From positions 23,503,118-23,567,117 of the forward strand of contig NC_090280.1 of assembly GCF_037392515.1 (NCBI RefSeq): DNA of 64,000 nt, given 5' to 3'. The notes beneath the pieces were generated by a model. The model did no database searches and was not told the origin of the DNA. It saw only the letters and a program-made list of their open reading frames with translations. Below, one piece after another: positions 33,105 to 45,600 of the stretch. A program made the position numbers and the translations under genes. The stretch comes from Haliotis asinina (taxonomy: Eukaryota; Mollusca; Gastropoda; Lepetellida; Haliotidae). The first letter of the stretch is position 1. The number at the start of each line of letters is the position of its first letter.

Positions 33105-34659
33105 AGTCAATAAAGCTTTAACCTTTAAAACATGTTTTAAATCAATATAGCTTTCCTGTTTTATCAAAAACATTTAACTGTTATGTTGTCTCCACACACT
33201 CATCAGTATAAATGTTTTTGTAACAAATTTCACTTATATCAAACGCTACACACAAAAGATTGCTCATGAGGTAGATAGGATTATGGACTAAGGTTCCACA
33301 AGTTTTGTTTCCATGACCCAGCAGGTACGGGTCGGTTTCCGATTGTGATATTCTGATTGTCAGCACCTCAAATAAAACTCCAGATGAATAGAACACCCAT
33401 TTCAAAATAAACACATGGGCGCTAACACACATGTACTCACACACACACACGCTCAAACACGATTCAAATACATAGTTAAAGAATTGTTTTACATATCTCC
33501 CACAAATGCTTTAATAGCTTTACTTCAGTTTTACATACTGTAAACTTGATGAAACAGTGTATTTCATACAGAAGGCATGACACACATATCCCTTATTGTA
33601 CAGGAATGCACGGAATTCACATTACTGCTATCCTACTTCTGTATTGGTATCACCCTGCCTAGAATGTATTCCTCAGGTAGTATTTGTCTTAGGACTGACG
33701 TACTGATCTGTAGCTGAACACCAGCTGACATTTGAACAACTGTAAACAACCCGTTTCCTGCAGACATCACTGAACCATACTTTCTCGTGTAAAGAAATGC
33801 TGAAGGTGTCATACGGATGGAATGTGAAATATTCCTCTTGAAAATAATACAGCAGAGTATTTCTGTACTGTAGCGCCGTAAACAATCTTAACTATGCATG
33901 GCTTCAGATCGGACAAAGTCACGAGACTTGTTTCGATATAGTTGAGTTGAGTTGAGCTGCAATTTACGCTACTTCGGCGTTATTGCAGCCATATAGGAAC
34001 CTCGTGTATGTAATATGTGCAACTGGGCGACAGTTTTGTAAAAAATGTTTCTGGTTTTGTTTGGAAAACAACATTTCTCTCCTAAAAATCAAGGCCTTTT
34101 TGTTGGAATAAATCTAAAATCTAAATAATCTTGTCAAAGTTTCAACTACATAGAACGTTTAGTCTTAGAAGCTAAGTCTGAATACATGCATTATCACTAG
34201 TCACTAAAAACAGTTCCATGTCGCTGTAGCTCACGTGGACATGTTTTACAAAGTTTAAAGATCAACGCTGGGGATGAATGAGTGAGTGAGTTAAGGGCGC
34301 TTTTAGCGGTGTTCCATATCAGTTGCCATTATAACATTTTTAGCAATAAATACGAAGGATCAAAATCTCACACTAATTATAACGGTATATGACGTCATAA
34401 TAACAAGTACGTACCTACATTTATATTCTTCTGGTGAAGGTGCTGTAGCCTGGTGGATAAAGCGTTCGCTCGTGGCGCCAAAGATCTGGGTTCCGTTTTT
34501 CACACAGTCACAACGTGTGAAGCCCCTTTCTTGTGCTCCCCGTCGTGATATTGATGGAAGATTGCTAAGGGTGGCGTAAAACCCAACTAACTCACCCATA
34601 TTCCTCAGACAGACTGGATATTTTGGAGATTACCAGTGAGCAGAATTACGTTTCTATCT

Positions 34660-34895
34660 TACTGTCACTTTGCTCTGGGTCACGTTCTCTCCCTCACTGT
34701 CCCATTGGCACCCGTGGCGCGAGCCACCTCCTCGTGGTGGGTGCTGGATAACGCTGAGAGCTCGCCAACATCCCCGTGTGGACCCGGGGGCATATTTGGT
34801 CCACCAACCTGTTTGCCGGGGATTGAGGGGATTTTGTCGATAGAGGACGTTAGTCTGGGGGTTGACGCGTTTCCTTTGTTCAACACACCAGTGAA
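34660..34895. mobile_element. GC-rich insertion of unknown class, downstream of copy 2
   Basis: About 230 bases, much more GC-rich than its surroundings (ggcacccgtggcgcgagcca). Flanked by a 17-18 base direct repeat (accagtgagcagaattac). Shared with unit 3, absent from unit 1. Confidence 0.6.
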
Positions 34896-34913
34896 CAGAA
34901 TTACCATTTTGTA

Positions 34914-35060
34914 CATCTGGGTATTCGCGCATGTACGTCACAGAAACAAACTGCAGATATATATCTCGGTACTCATACATATACGTCACTGATGTGATCT
35001 GTACATACACCGCGGTATTCACACATTTACATCCCTAAACAATCTGTACATACACCTCGG
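34914..35060. repeat. Approximately 46-base minisatellite, downstream of copy 2
   Basis: Same unit as at 16473, about three copies. Confidence 0.7.
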
Positions 35061-36269
35061 TATTCACAGTCAGTATTCACGGGATCTTTATATCAAACGT
35101 TAGACGCCACGACTTATCAAAAACAGCTACATGCACAATTTCACGCCAAATAATGGATCTGTCGATCGATTCTAACCCTACGCAGGTGCTGTCAACGTGG
35201 CTTGTATTAATAAACGACTTTGAAAGGTGAATTTTCGCTGTCTTGGGAGATCCAAGACCACTATAGAATAATTGCTCATATTGTGACCAGTCATCTACCT
35301 CCAGTTGCTGGAGATCTATAGCCCATTCCTATGTTCTAATGTCCTACTTGGTTTACAATTTTAAGCTACTATGATATACTAGTTGTGTTCTTGCCGTTTG
35401 GTGACAGGTTTTAATGAAATAAATTTACATAACATTAACTGTTTTAGACACGAGATGGTTGAAATATTGCCAAAGTGGCTTTAAATATTAACTCACTCTA
35501 TCACTATAATCACTCTATCACTTTCTTCTGACTTCCAGCACATTCTAAATACAGGTACTTTTGACCTGAGATAACAGTTACTTCTGTCATCACAACGTTT
35601 ACTTTTACCAACGCGTTTAGTAGACGGGTGCTTCGGACAAAACATAACTGATACACAAATGTATTGATCTTCACCTGTAACATGATGTACATTTTAAAAA
35701 CATGCCCAATGTGGACCATAAAGACGGCAGTGGGTTCAACATTTTGCAAACCGATTAATGAAGTCCACACTCAGTTTTAGGTTCTTGTATCTCTACAGTC
35801 CATGTGTCTGTAATAGTGTCTCCCGTCCTTCTGTGCTGTGGCAACATTCATCCTAATCCTGGGCAGAATTATTCAGACCCTTTGAAATAATACATATTGG
35901 AAGACAAACTTTATTTCCCTGTCACAGAATTTTGACTTCTGACTTTAAATGTCTTACAGAAACAAGGTTGCACGCAGACATCCGCAGTGTTGATGTAGCA
36001 ATACCTGGACACCACCTACCATTCGGGAAATATAAGCAAACTCGCGGTGGTGATTTGGCGATCTAATAGTATGTCAGCAGGGTTTACTCCTTCTGTGACC
36101 ACCTTTTTTATATACGCTGTGGCAGTGTTATAACAACATATCAACATATCTGGAAACACCAGTTCATGAGAGACACAATCAAGGTATTGCGGAACAGAAT
36201 TTCTTCCATGGTGGAGAAAATCCTTCAGGGTTAGGAAATTTACTGTTTACGTCTCAATACCTCCTCTTT

Positions 36270-36750
36270 GATGAACACAGCTTGCCGTAGTTCTACTGAT
36301 GAAGGATGGTTCTTATTTAAGTCATTCATCCATAGTCGCTCGGCAGTCTTTGACACAGCATCTCCAGTAGTCTATTATTCTTTCTATTCTTAATCCTAAA
36401 CTTACAGCTGCCATATATCAGATTTTGTCCACCACGTGCGTAGCTACAATAATATAGAAGCTCACTGATATGCTGTATTTTTTTAAAATGTGCCAAAAGA
36501 GGTGAGACTCTAACAAATAATTGTCTGTCCAGAATAAAAATCCCCGGGCTTACAATTGATTGTTACTAAAAAGGCTGTACAAGCCTTCAATACTATCTAA
36601 AAATGAAGTTTTGTAACCTATCGGGCTAACACCAAAAAGAAATGGCTTACAACACGTCTGTCCACCTTGTGGATTTATGACGTACTGGACGCCTAGTTGG
36701 GCATTAGCCATGATGGTGAATGATGAACTGGGGGATCGTTTTATCATTCA
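36270..36750 (-). mobile_element. FLYWCH zinc-finger remnant, end of unit 2
   Basis: The minus strand reads ARGGQNLIYGSCKFRIKN, then in the next frame DYWRCCVKDCRATMDE and a downstream CVHQ, the FLYWCH finger pattern. Upstream lies an open piece MANAQLGVQYVINPQGGQTC (to 36550). FLYWCH fingers commonly accompany MULE transposases in animals. Frameshifted and stopped; likely a transposon relic, though an old host gene piece cannot be excluded. Confidence 0.5.
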
Positions 36751-37365
36751 TATTCATGGCTGTGACATTTGTTAGTGTTCACAGAGAGAAAAGAGAGAAA
36801 ATTTGTATTTATGTGTCACGTGTTATGAATACATAAAATATACATACATAATTTAAAACACTGACAAAATATAACATCCGGCCATATGGCCTACGAGACA
36901 CAAGACACTACAGAACGTAGTGCTTGAAGTGAATAATCTATCACAGTATATAAGCACCATTAATAAAAGAAAACGTTATAGTGAATAATGTATCGCCAGT
37001 CCCATAGTCACCAATAAAGGGTTGTATGTGTAGTTACAGGATTACAATATGCGTTTACGTCTATTAAACATTTCAGTAACCATTGCAGCTAGAGGTTTAA
37101 TTATCTTAGCATTACTAAGTATGAATGCAGCGTGGTCGGTAGGTGACAGGAGAGGGGAAAAAGATTAGTGTTTAGTACATATTCCTATAAGTCATATCGT
37201 AAGTCCGAATATAACGGACATTTGTTCTGAAATGTGCTTACCAATTTAGTGAGACTTGTGGTCACGGTGTCACCAGACATACCTTGAAACAGACTATGTA
37301 ACTAATCCCCCTGTTGTTCTATGGGTGACTGCATTTTGCTGTTTTAAGAAATTTGGGCATAGTGG

Positions 37366-37995
37366 GGATACACCGTCAAAAGTATCGGTGTCAGGCATAT
37401 GCCAGATCATATCTACCTGATGCAATACAACTGTGGAATTCCCTAAGTTCTGAAATTCAATTACTAGTATTTATACTTTATCCCGATTAAAAAACTCGAT
37501 ATTAAAACCAAATAACTCCCCATGTTTGACCTAAACTGGGGAGTAAGAAGCTTCCATTGTAGTGATTTGAATGCTGATAGGTTTGATAGACACATCGTCG
37601 ACAGTACCTCGTGCTCATGTTGTCATCCAGTCAAAATGTTGTGCATTATTTCTTCACATGCAATAAATACACGGAGATAAGACGAAAATCGTATTATTAA
37701 TTAAAGACGTTTAATATCAACTTGGCACTATGGAGATGTGCATCCCTCACAAGCACCAATGTACATGTGTATGCCATGTGTATGAACCAAGAGAATCAAA
37801 ATACTTGCCAACTCATTAAGATATTACATTGTTGTATGGTTTCTTCATGTACTGTATCGTTATAACCATGCGTTGGAAACTCAACCATCTGTATACAATG
37901 CTTTGTATACATGTGTAAATGTACGTACATTTTGTATATGTATGTGATAAGGGCTTGTGGCCTATAGACGATAACAAACTTGACTTGAAACTAAA
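37366..37995 (+). mobile_element. LINE 3' remnant, unit 3
   Basis: Counterpart of the unit 1 remnant, with the same 3' UTR leading into the Tc1 remnant. Confidence 0.6.
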
Positions 37996-38164
37996 ATATT
38001 TCATCTTTAATTACCTTAATTGTTTGATCTTTGTTAGATATATCAAAGAGCCCGACCTATTCAGTTACTGTATTCATAAGAAACAACTCCTATTCACTTA
38101 GGCCTAAACTCAGCCTACTGTTTATGTCATCACGACGCTAACGCTACACTAGACGCTGTCTTTA

Positions 38165-38460
38165 ACGTCAGTACCGGTTGCGACCTTCGCTCGCTTGGAG
38201 CACTGTTTGGCATCTCCTGGACATAGAATAACTGTTAAGATCCCAGCCCTGGGTATTCTAGGTCATTCATTATGCAATGCTTGCCGTAGTTGTTGAAGCG
38301 TCTGGGCTCGTGGAAGACGTTGTCGGAGCCGTCGATCGAGATAATCCCAAAGGTGATTGATTGGGTTTTAATGTGTGGCTTTAAAAGGCCATGGAAGCAC
38401 TGGTTTCTGGTTGGCGAAGAAGTTCATTGTTTTCTGAACTGATTTAGTCGACAGTAATAA
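38165..38460 (-). mobile_element. Tc1-like transposase C-terminal remnant, unit 3
   Basis: Same remnant as in unit 1, slightly shortened on its left. Confidence 0.6.
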
Positions 38461-39099
38461 ATGAACTTCTCTTGACATAGCAAAGCGTAGTCGGTTAGAA
38501 CATACATGATGGCGATTCAACATTGGTGCTAACTTTAACCACACCAATTATTTGACCGGCATTCGAAACGCTGAGGAATCAATAACGAACAAAGTTAGAT
38601 TGTACCCTTGGTTTGAACGAAGCCTATGCAGGTGGTCCCAGAGTTCCTTTGTCAGAAGTCGACCCAGACATCACCTAGGTGAGTGGTACAATGGGCCCGG
38701 GTCTATCAACCGGCTGGTCATACAAGGTTCTGTGCTATTACGATATGTTACACAAAAGTGATAACGAATGAGAACAGGAATTTTTCAGCATTGACCAAAT
38801 GATTTGTATCTAGGAATGTCAAAAGCATACTGTCAGTTTTAATATTTGCCAAGACGGTGTGGCTCAAGGGCAATCATGATAAAAAAATAATCTTTCAGTT
38901 TTTCTGCTGGAGTATATAATCTGAGTACCTTTCCAATTGGTACCTTTCAGTTTCTAGCATCTTCTTTGTGATACTCTGTGGTGGGCGGGCAGCTCGGATG
39001 ATGAAACGTAAACACTGAAACTGGCTTTAAAAACTAAAACCTAAAGAAGACACACCATTCACATGACAATGATCCTGATGATAATAAACATGGTGGTCT

Positions 39100-39282
39100 G
39101 GATGTTCAACGTCACACTCAGCAATAGTGCAGCTATATGGCGGTGGTGTATAAATAATCGAGTCTGGACCAGATAAACCTGTGAGCAACAGCATGACCAT
39201 CGATCTACACAATTAGGATTCGATGACGTGTCAGCCAAATCAGCGAGCCTGCCCACCCGATCCCATTAGTCGCCTTGATTGC
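39100..39282 (-). mobile_element. SINE family A fragment, 5' flank of copy 3
   Basis: Counterpart of the 2238 fragment. Confidence 0.7.
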
Positions 39283-39551
39283 CAGTATATCCAAGGACAC
39301 ACAAGGGCGTGCAACAACGAGAACGTATGAGTAATGCAACAGGTCCTCCTGTGTTTCTCACTGGTTACAACACGGTGTCTATATGCAGTTTTCGCTCCCC
39401 ATTTCCTCCACATATTAAAACGTTTTAATAGCGCCACGATGACCCTTAATAACACGGAAATACTTCATCACAGTCCTGGCTAACAAATAGTTATATGAAT
39501 CATCTGAAGTGTTTTGTGGTAGTCAACACACTGGAAGAAAACACACCTATT

Positions 39552-39615
39552 ATGATTTTTCATTTTTTTTGTCTGAAAACTGTGATCTTCTTTGGATGCA
39601 CACTGGAATTTGCTG
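39552..39615 (+). CDS. Copy 3 signal-peptide exon
   Basis: ATG, 21 codons plus one base, GTAAGC donor. Product MIFHFFCLKTVIFFGC...EFA. An in-frame upstream ATG lies at 39495, as in copy 1. Confidence 0.75.
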
Positions 39616-42600
39616 GTAAGCGTTTATCTTTACTTTTTATCATTCCAGTTAGGTATAAGGTGTGTTCTAAGTTTGTCATATTTTGGCAGAAACGTTTGAA
39701 CTTATTTGGTGTTTTGTTTTTCGTAACATTCGACAGAACTCTAACTGAAGTAATCATCAACGATTAATACGATGTGCAAGGTCGGTGTTGCTGGGCAACA
39801 AGCCATTGTCTGTCCACTCCATATTACTCGCCTCCTTCCACAATATGAGGTAAAATGTGTTATATCTTACACGAGGTCAGAAAGAAGGCCCAGGAAGCTG
39901 GGTCAGAACGCGGTCCTTTGTGAACATAACTGTTATCATAACTATTTTCTAGTAATTCATTCACACATGCTCTTGGCCGAAATCTGAAACCGGGACACCA
40001 AGCTCCCAACTGAGAACCATACTTTTATATCGTGGTCAGTGTTGATTGAGTTTGGTTTTACGCCCCTCTAATTGGCAATATTCCAGCAATATCACAGCAA
40101 GGGAGACGGAAAATGAACTTCACACAATGAACCCATGTAGAAAATCGAACCCGAGTGTTCGGTGGGGCCAGTGAAAGTTTTAGCCACTAGGCTGCCCCGC
40201 CGCCATTTCTGTATGATAAAGAAGTCTTGTGAGGACATGTAACTAGATAAAGACATATCAGATCACAAAATCTTTAAAACGTCCTAAAGGACATGGTAGC
40301 GGTTGGTTTTATGATGTACATTCGTCTAGAATGGAAGATAATGAGATCGTATTTTATATTAAAGAAACTGTTTATACTGTACGAATGGAACATTTCCATC
40401 AAAATACGATAGTCAGGCGTTCGTAAATCCAAACGACTGTTTTAAACGTTCGTGGCATGTTTACGGTACTTCAGAAAACTGCCATTAAAATTAGAAGCGG
40501 CTTGTGGCAATCATGTGCTGCTACAAATATCAGTGATAACGAAAGTCAACGTCTGTTATACATTTGTTGACTTCATGAAATTGGTGAAAAGACGAAATAG
40601 ATGCCAATCGCAACATCCCATCACGAAGTCTCGAAGCTGGCACGTACCAGACCGGATTTGCAAATCACATCAACGTACACAAGAACACCATATCTCGTTA
40701 AATTAACCACCTCAATGCAATCATGAATGTGGGGTAGCCTTGTGGGTAAGGCCTTCCATGTGGGTTCGATTCCCAACATGGGTACAATGTGTGAAGCCAA
40801 TTTCAAATGTTCTCAGCTATTGCTGGAATATTGCGAAAAGAGGCGCAAAACTAAACTACTTACTCACTCACTCACTCACTCACTCACTCGTCTCTAGTAT
40901 TGTGATCAACCTTCAGCTGTCGGTGTATAGCCCATCTATAGCCCATTCTTCTGTCTCTAGTGATAGTCTGTATGATAGCGTACTAGTTTCAAATTAAGAG
41001 ACGTGATAATCTAATATTTTTACTGTCCAGTGATGACAATTATATTGATTTTAATATTGATATAAATGAAATAGTTCTCGTCACGATATTGCTGCGATAT
41101 AACTTGCAAAACATCGCAACAATCGTGTCTTTTATCAACCTCACTGCCATATACCACCACCGATACAGCTGGACATGTGTATTCTATGTGCTGTTGATCG
41201 ACCAAACAACATGAAATTAGACACCAAAGTATTTGTTCCTTTGTTGAGTAGGGAGTGAGTAAGGTGAGTGAGTTAAGTTTTACGCCGCACTCTACAATAT
41301 TCCAGCTCTATGTGGCGGTCTGTAAATAATCGAGTCTGGACCAGACAATCCAGTGACCAACACCATGAGCATCGGTCTATGCAACTGGGAACCGATGACA
41401 TGTGTCAACCAAGTCAGCGAGCCTGACCACACGATCCCGCCTTTGTTGAGAAGTCTGCACCGACGACGCCGACGTGCAGCATGGAGCAACACCTTGCATG
41501 TGTGGAGAAAATGGCGTTGTGTCAGGAGCAATGATGATTCGTGAATTCTCCCTCAATGCTGAAATTGTTGGTAGCCTGTCGTCTGACGTCAAATGAAGGA
41601 TTGAGCACTTTAAGACAGGTCGACAGGTTTGGTGTCGAAAGTGTGAAAGCGTGGGGAATCATATCCTTGGGAAGATCTACAGGGTGGCGGTTCAGAGAAC
41701 TGGTGCAGGGACCACATTTTTCAAACGGCAGACATCGTAGGATCTTAATCCGATACAGCATCTTAGTGTTTGCATCGAGGTCAACATACGACAGAAACAC
41801 GTTTACAATGCATTGCGGGAAGAATGGCAGAGAAATCCACATAACATAGTACAGAGAAGTGATGATCGACAGCTCACTGAGCGGGCATCTTACGACAGGG
41901 CAATTAGCATTGCCATGATGTGACTATCACCATAATGTCATCTTTGTATCAATCAAAATGGATCAAATATGCAATTACGCGTATTTATTTTTCAAAGTTG
42001 GCCTTTATGTTTCTTTTCTGTATCGTGTACTAATTATGCTGACATGTTTCAGCTTCTTATACCAACACTGTGGCCCGTGTCGGACAAAATGTCAACGTGA
42101 CCTGGAGTGTCAGTCAGTCAGTTAAGGATTTTAAGATAAGATCTATCACATACAAACAACAGACACCCAACAGAAATGGTTCCACTGTCCTGTTCATTGT
42201 GGATGCACATAAGCTTCAGTCTACAAGTGTCAACACACACACAGAGAACGGGACGAGGATTCAGTTGAATGTCAGTACATCTATGGAGGGGAGGAAGCAA
42301 GTCATTCTCACATTCCACAGTGTTGACGTACAAGACGCCGGAGTCTACTACTTAACCACCCATAACAGTGAAGTGTCTCCTGGGACTCAACTTCTTATTG
42401 TATTGCGTAAGTGTGAAGACAATCTGAGTACCAAATATAAATATAAATTCCGCATCAAAAGCGTGTGTTTTTGAGACACATTGATAGAAATTTGACGGTC
42501 ACAGGCAGAAAATCTGCGAAATAATAATCCATACTTACACAGGAACTTTTATCATTATAGCATTATAGTTTAATGTCGTTTACACAGACGTCATTGCAAG

Positions 42601-45600
42601 AACTAATTACGTTAGCGATGAAGCTATAAAGCTTCATCCTGTAAAAGAATCCAGATGAAATATATCTTATTATTGTTGAAGGGTAAACTATGACACTGGC
42701 CAATCTTCTTCCATGGCACTTTCATGAAGGTGTTGCTTGTGTTTTATGACACCTGACCTTCCTTTCTCCTTACAGATGTTTTGTAACACCTGACTTTCCC
42801 CTCTCACTACAGACGCTTTATAACACCTGACCTTCTCTCCGTGCAGACGCTTTATAACACCTGACCTTCCTCTCTCCCTACAGACGTTTTATGGACAGTA
42901 CCACGGATGTGGTCAGCGATTCTGCCTCACTACATTCATTATCCATCTGTTATTGCTTCCTTGGGAATGGATAGAAGTTGATGTCGGGAATGACGTTCAC
43001 TAAGATCAATTCATATATACTCTCCGTTCAAACGACATTCTGGCATATGATGACTTAATGTCACTGAATCTATCGTACAAATTCATATATCATTCATAAT
43101 TAATAAGAAAAAGGACAAGATTACAACCATTTCCATTCATCTTTTCACAGAGAAACCATCAAAACCAAACATCATCACGACTGTCGCTGACCCTGTATCC
43201 GGTGATCCTGTCAACCTGACCTGTTCCACAACCTTCCGGAGTCTTCCTGCAGACCAGTCTCTGTACCCGTATACTCTGACTACTTCCTACACCTGGAGGA
43301 GAAACAACATCAGTGTAGACAGCAGGGTAGACAACAGAGTGCACGTGGACGGACAATTCCTGACCATAGACTACGTCACCAAGGAGGACAAGGGAGTGTA
43401 CTCTTGTCAATCTGGAGAAGAAGGACTACTGTCAGACTGGAGTCGGGGATACACACTCAGTGTTTTATGTGAGTTCAGTTTGAGTAATGTTGAAACAATA
43501 ACTAGAAGCTAGATGTTTCTTCATATATAATCCTCAAAAAATCTTATTCTACTTCATGTGTTGTCACTATCAACGTTTGATGCCTAACTTCAAGTGAACA
43601 TGAAGCTTGCCCATTCGATTATACACAGAAAGTACAAACTTCCTGAAACGGATTATTTATGGAAAGACCCGAGCTATTGTGTCTCGAGACATCGCCAGAG
43701 AAATTCCGATCCGATTCATCATCACACCTTATCATATTGCAATTGCTCAGCCATTCTGCACATATACACATAAATAGAGATTATCACCTTCGCCTCTACT
43801 GATATCAATTATATAAACAGAGTCTATATATTGATAGAGTTACAAAGGCGTTCCCAGGACATCTTTATTTTTATCCACGTGTGTGATATCAGTAGACTCG
43901 AGGTTGGGATTGTAGTTATAATCAAATATCATTCTTCAATCTTGAATCCCTTTGGAAGACAGCCACACTAGATATATGGTGGCATGGTTATGACAGAAGA
44001 AAATTTCAAATTATTATTTCTGACCATCTCACATGCATTCCAGATGGACCTGACCAGATACAGTTTGACGGCACAAGGGACAAGCTGCAGATAGAGGAAG
44101 GGAAACATGTAACAGTGAGATGTTCTGCTGACTGTAACCCTGCCTGTTCTGTAACCTGGATGGAGATATCCAGACAGGTGGTGATTACAGGACACCGGGA
44201 GGCTGTGTTGTCTATAGCAGCTGTAGATGTGTCTGTGTCTGGACAGTACACGTGTCATGTCAACAACACCCAAGGGAGTGCATCACGGAACCTGATACTG
44301 GAGGTCATCAGTAAGACTTGCACACATTCTTTAGTAACAGAATATGCAACATTTAAAGTTGTATTTGGACAAAACCTGTAATGACACTATTCACAATTAG
44401 TAAGCATTTCAACTCGTAGTACTCATTAAGAATTCAATTTTGACCATTATGCAATAGAAACATTACGCCAAGGTTCTCAGTTATCAGCTACAATCCCAGG
44501 AGCGTTGACTCGTCACGCCTATAACCTAGGTTCGAATCTCCACATGGGTACAACATATGAGGCCCATTTCTGGTGGACCCCGCTGTGATGTTGCCGGAAT
44601 ATTGCTGAAAGCGGCGTAAAACCAAAAGAAGTCAGACAGTCAGTCCTACAATCTCAAATGTTTCTGTTTGTCCTATAAACTGAAAATATACTATGAAAGA
44701 AAACATGATATGCAAAGTGACAAAAGGAAATATTATTTTAAATGTCGTTTAGAAGTGCCACCGTATACCCTTTGTAATATTACGTATTGTGGAATACTGA
44801 GAGACATCCAAAGAAAGAACGTGCCATGCACACGTACAGAAAGTGGATACGGTATTGCCGATATAGTAGATAAGGTATTGCATATTTGGATTCAAAACAG
44901 GATTAAACACATATTAAACTGCATGGTACATGTTAAATGTTTCAGCACGTGAGCTTAATGAATTTGGTGTCGTTTCCATGGTCCCCGTGGCTGCCGTCTG
45001 TTTGGTCCTGATCGTGGTCATCGCCGTTGTCGTCATAGTTGTTGTTTGTAGAAAAGACAGACTCGGGGGTAATACGGTGTGATGTGAGAGTCAATGAAAA
45101 AGTGTTCCACCACGGTATTTTAGAATCCTGCGTTCATGTTTGTCTGTACGTGGTATTATTAAATTTATGCTATGCCATGATCCAGCTTGATCTTATAACC
45201 ATGGAATGTATACGTTCAGAAGCACTTCTTTCGCACTTCCAATTCCAAGTAGGGGCGGTGGGGTAGCCTAGTGGTTACAGCATTTGCCCATCACGCCAAA
45301 CACCCGGGTTCGATTTCCGACATAGCGACATAGGAAAAATATGTGAAACCCATTACTGTTGTCCTGTCCTATTGCTGAAATGTTGCTAAAACTAAACTCA
45401 CTCACTCATTTGCAAAATTTAGTACTTTAAGGTGTGTTGCGATTATTCCCTGCATGTGTTATTCTCTGCAATCTTAATAGCACGGTATTCAGGCACTGAT
45501 GTTAACAAGAAAGGAAGAAAGTCGCCTCTTTGTGGCGAAAAGGAACCTGAGTAAAGCCTTTAATGCAGTGTTTATACCCTTTAAGAGACACGATTATTGA

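Larger units (their letters stand above)
33105..36269. other. Intergenic, copy 2 to copy 3
   Basis: No gene recognised. Contains a SINE B, the GC-rich insertion and the 46-base minisatellite. About 100 bases present in units 1 and 3 are missing near 35155. Confidence 0.6.
17648..36841 (+). repeat. Tandem unit 2 (type B)
   Basis: Second copy. It carries a MULE transposon near its start, a full-length SINE at 29657 and two private insertions near 27478 and 31030. With unit 4 it shares a deletion near 22290, absence of the SINE inside the Tc1 remnant, and loss of the upstream in-frame ATG before the signal exon. Confidence 0.9.
40530..41850 (+). mobile_element. Tc1-like transposase remnant in intron 1, copy 3
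   Basis: Same element with SLHRRRRRAAWSNTLHVWRK and VDRFGVESVKAWG; it contains the type A SINE at 41245. Confidence 0.62.

Noticed and set aside
34636-34992. Open frames on both strands in the GC-rich insert
   Set aside because: High GC removes stops by chance. The frames are not kept between units 2 and 3 and match no family I recognise.
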